Shown: positions 63,011-64,000 of the stretch, piece by piece
Position numbering within the stretch: position 1 is the first letter of the stretch
How the letters are laid out: the number at the start of each line of letters is the position of its first letter
Origin: Coprococcus sp. OM04-5BH
GTDB lineage: Bacteria > Bacillota > Clostridia > Lachnospirales > Lachnospiraceae
Direction of reading: 5' to 3'
Assembly (NCBI RefSeq): GCF_003482105.1
Contig: NZ_QULM01000001.1
Span: 1-64,000, forward strand
DNA: 64,000 nt
Position numbers and translations under genes: made by a program
The notes under the pieces: generated by a model
Database searches by the model: none
Seen by the model: the letters and a program-made list of their open reading frames with translations, nothing else
What the model was told of the DNA's origin: nothing

Positions 63011-63127
63011 GTCTGCAAATGATCTTTTATCCCCAGACTTCCTCTGCGATCTTCTTAACCTTGCTATGCTATAATGTACACGCATCACTGAAATCACTGG
63101 CAGTCATTTCCGATTGTATATTCTGTC

Positions 63128-63976
63128 TTACTCCTCGTAAGGAAGAACTGCTCCGTCATAGGTGTCGTTGATGTACTTCTTCACGTCATCTGACTTAAGA
63201 ACATCTACAAGAGCCTTTATTGCCTCGTTGTTCTCATTGCCTTCCTTAACTGCGATAACATTTACATATGTCTTTGCTGCCTCAGAATCACTTGTCTCGT
63301 ATGCAAGTGCGTCCTTGCTTACTGAGAATCCTGCCTGTAATGCGTAGTTACCATTTAATACTACGAATGATGTCTCATCAACTACTCTTGCAACCTGCGC
63401 TGCTTCAAGCTCAACGATCTCTATGTTGTGTGGGTTCTCTTCAATATCATTTACAGTAGCGTTGATACCTGCACCATCCTTAAGCTTAATGATGCCGTTG
63501 TCCTGTAACAGAAGGAGTGCTCTTGCCTCGTTTGTTGTATCATTCGGAACTGCGATCGTATCACCATCTGCTATATCATCAAGGCTCTTCTTTGTGCCCG
63601 GATATATACCGAATGGCTCATAATGGATCTTGCCTGCAATCACAAGGTGTGTTCCCTTTTCCTCATTAAAGCTGTTAAGGTATGGCTCATGCTGAAAGTA
63701 GTTTGCGTCAAACTCTCCGCTTTCAACAACCTCATTTGGCTTTACATAGTCATCAAATATTGTAACCTCAAGATCATATCCCTTCTCCTTGAGAGCGGTC
63801 TTAGCGTACTCAAGAATTTCTGCGTGTGGTGTTGCAGAAGCTGCTACCTTGATAGTCTTGTTCTCTGCTGAATCCTTCTTGCTGTCACCATTTGATGAAC
63901 CGCAGCCTGCAAGCATGCTCACTGATAACGCTCCTACAAGTGCTGCTGCAAATAACTTTCTTAATGTTTTCTTCAT
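63128..63976 (-). CDS. metQ: D-methionine-binding lipoprotein MetQ (NlpA family)
   Basis: 282 residues. The lipobox is MLAGC (Cys25). The NlpA fold shows IKVAASATPHAEILEYAK, FDDYVKPNEVVESGEFDANYFQHEPYLN and TIAVPNDTTNEARALLLLQDNGIIKL, all characteristic of MetQ. It delivers methionine to a MetNI importer. The gene is at the right edge and read leftward, so metN and metI are expected just outside the window. Confidence 0.9.
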   Translation of the reverse strand: MKKTLRKLFAAALVGALSVSMLAGCGSSNGDSKKDSAENKTIKVAASATPHAEILEYAKTALKEKGYDLEVTIFDDYVKPNEVVESGEFDANYFQHEPYLNSFNEEKGTHLVIAGKIHYEPFGIYPGTKKSLDDIADGDTIAVPNDTTNEARALLLLQDNGIIKLKDGAGINATVNDIEENPHNIEIVELEAAQVARVVDETSFVVLNGNYALQAGFSVSKDALAYETSDSEAAKTYVNVIAVKEGNENNEAIKALVDVLKSDDVKKYINDTYDGAVLPYEE

Positions 63977-64000
63977 TGTTAATACCTCTCTTTCTTCCTC

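Overview
The window looks like the chromosome of a gut-type Lachnospiraceae bacterium, possibly Coprococcus-like. The evidence is strong AGGAGG ribosome sites, a T-box leader on thrS, intracellular GH94 phosphorylases, a YesM/YesN-type sensor pair beside an Mgl-type galactose transporter, and many small Clostridia-type regulators. There is no prophage, CRISPR array or rRNA operon. Most genes lie on the minus strand.

Layout. 0-6.7 kb: RlmD-type rRNA methyltransferase, an S24/S26-like protease, a ProXp-type tRNA editing protein, a GDSL lipoprotein, a low-molecular-weight tyrosine phosphatase, a membrane protein and an AraC regulator. 7-12.3 kb: GH5 glucanase, YitT protein, a very probable type I toxin-antitoxin locus, a lipoprotein, a decayed dehydrogenase, a PH-domain membrane protein and tRNA-Pro. 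12.5-17 kb: xanthine permease, FeoA-FeoB fusion and xanthine phosphoribosyltransferase. 17-21.3 kb: MacB/FtsX-type ABC exporter and a hypothetical protein. 21.4-32.1 kb: a complete sugar sensing and uptake block. It has two sugar-binding-protein-like genes, a LytS/YesM kinase, a YesN regulator, and mglC, mglA, mglB. 32.5-40.8 kb: HAD phosphatase, MATE pump, two GH94 phosphorylases, HD phosphohydrolase. 40.9-45.8 kb: C39-type peptidase and an OmpR-type two-component operon with a third membrane protein. 46-51.5 kb: TAXI-TRAP transporter and thrS. 51.6-54.6 kb: IS110 remnant, YoeB/Phd toxin-antitoxin, transaldolase with a transketolase remnant, PfkB kinase. 55-64 kb: MATE pump behind an attenuator leader, truncated MATE, LysR regulator, ThrE-type exporter, YoaK protein, methyltransferase, TetR regulator and MetQ.

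The most striking observation is that the sugar-binding protein at 30834-32108 appears to be a natural circular permutation of the galactose-binding protein. Its first beta-alpha units, including the sugar-stacking Asp-Asn-Phe motif, sit at the C-terminus. A non-permuted paralogue at 21372-22418 gives an in-window reference. Its partner permease carries an unusual N-terminal cytoplasmic coiled coil of about 215 residues. Further finds are a type I toxin with an antisense RNA, a family of palindromic repeats placed in sense orientation just upstream of start codons, a MITE-like element with coupled mini-ORFs, and several gene remnants.

The carbohydrate genes fit together. The Mgl system imports a hexose under control of the adjacent sensor block. 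The intracellular GH5 and GH94 enzymes split imported beta-glucan oligosaccharides, phosphorolytically in the case of GH94. The transaldolase and PfkB kinase belong to sugar-phosphate metabolism.
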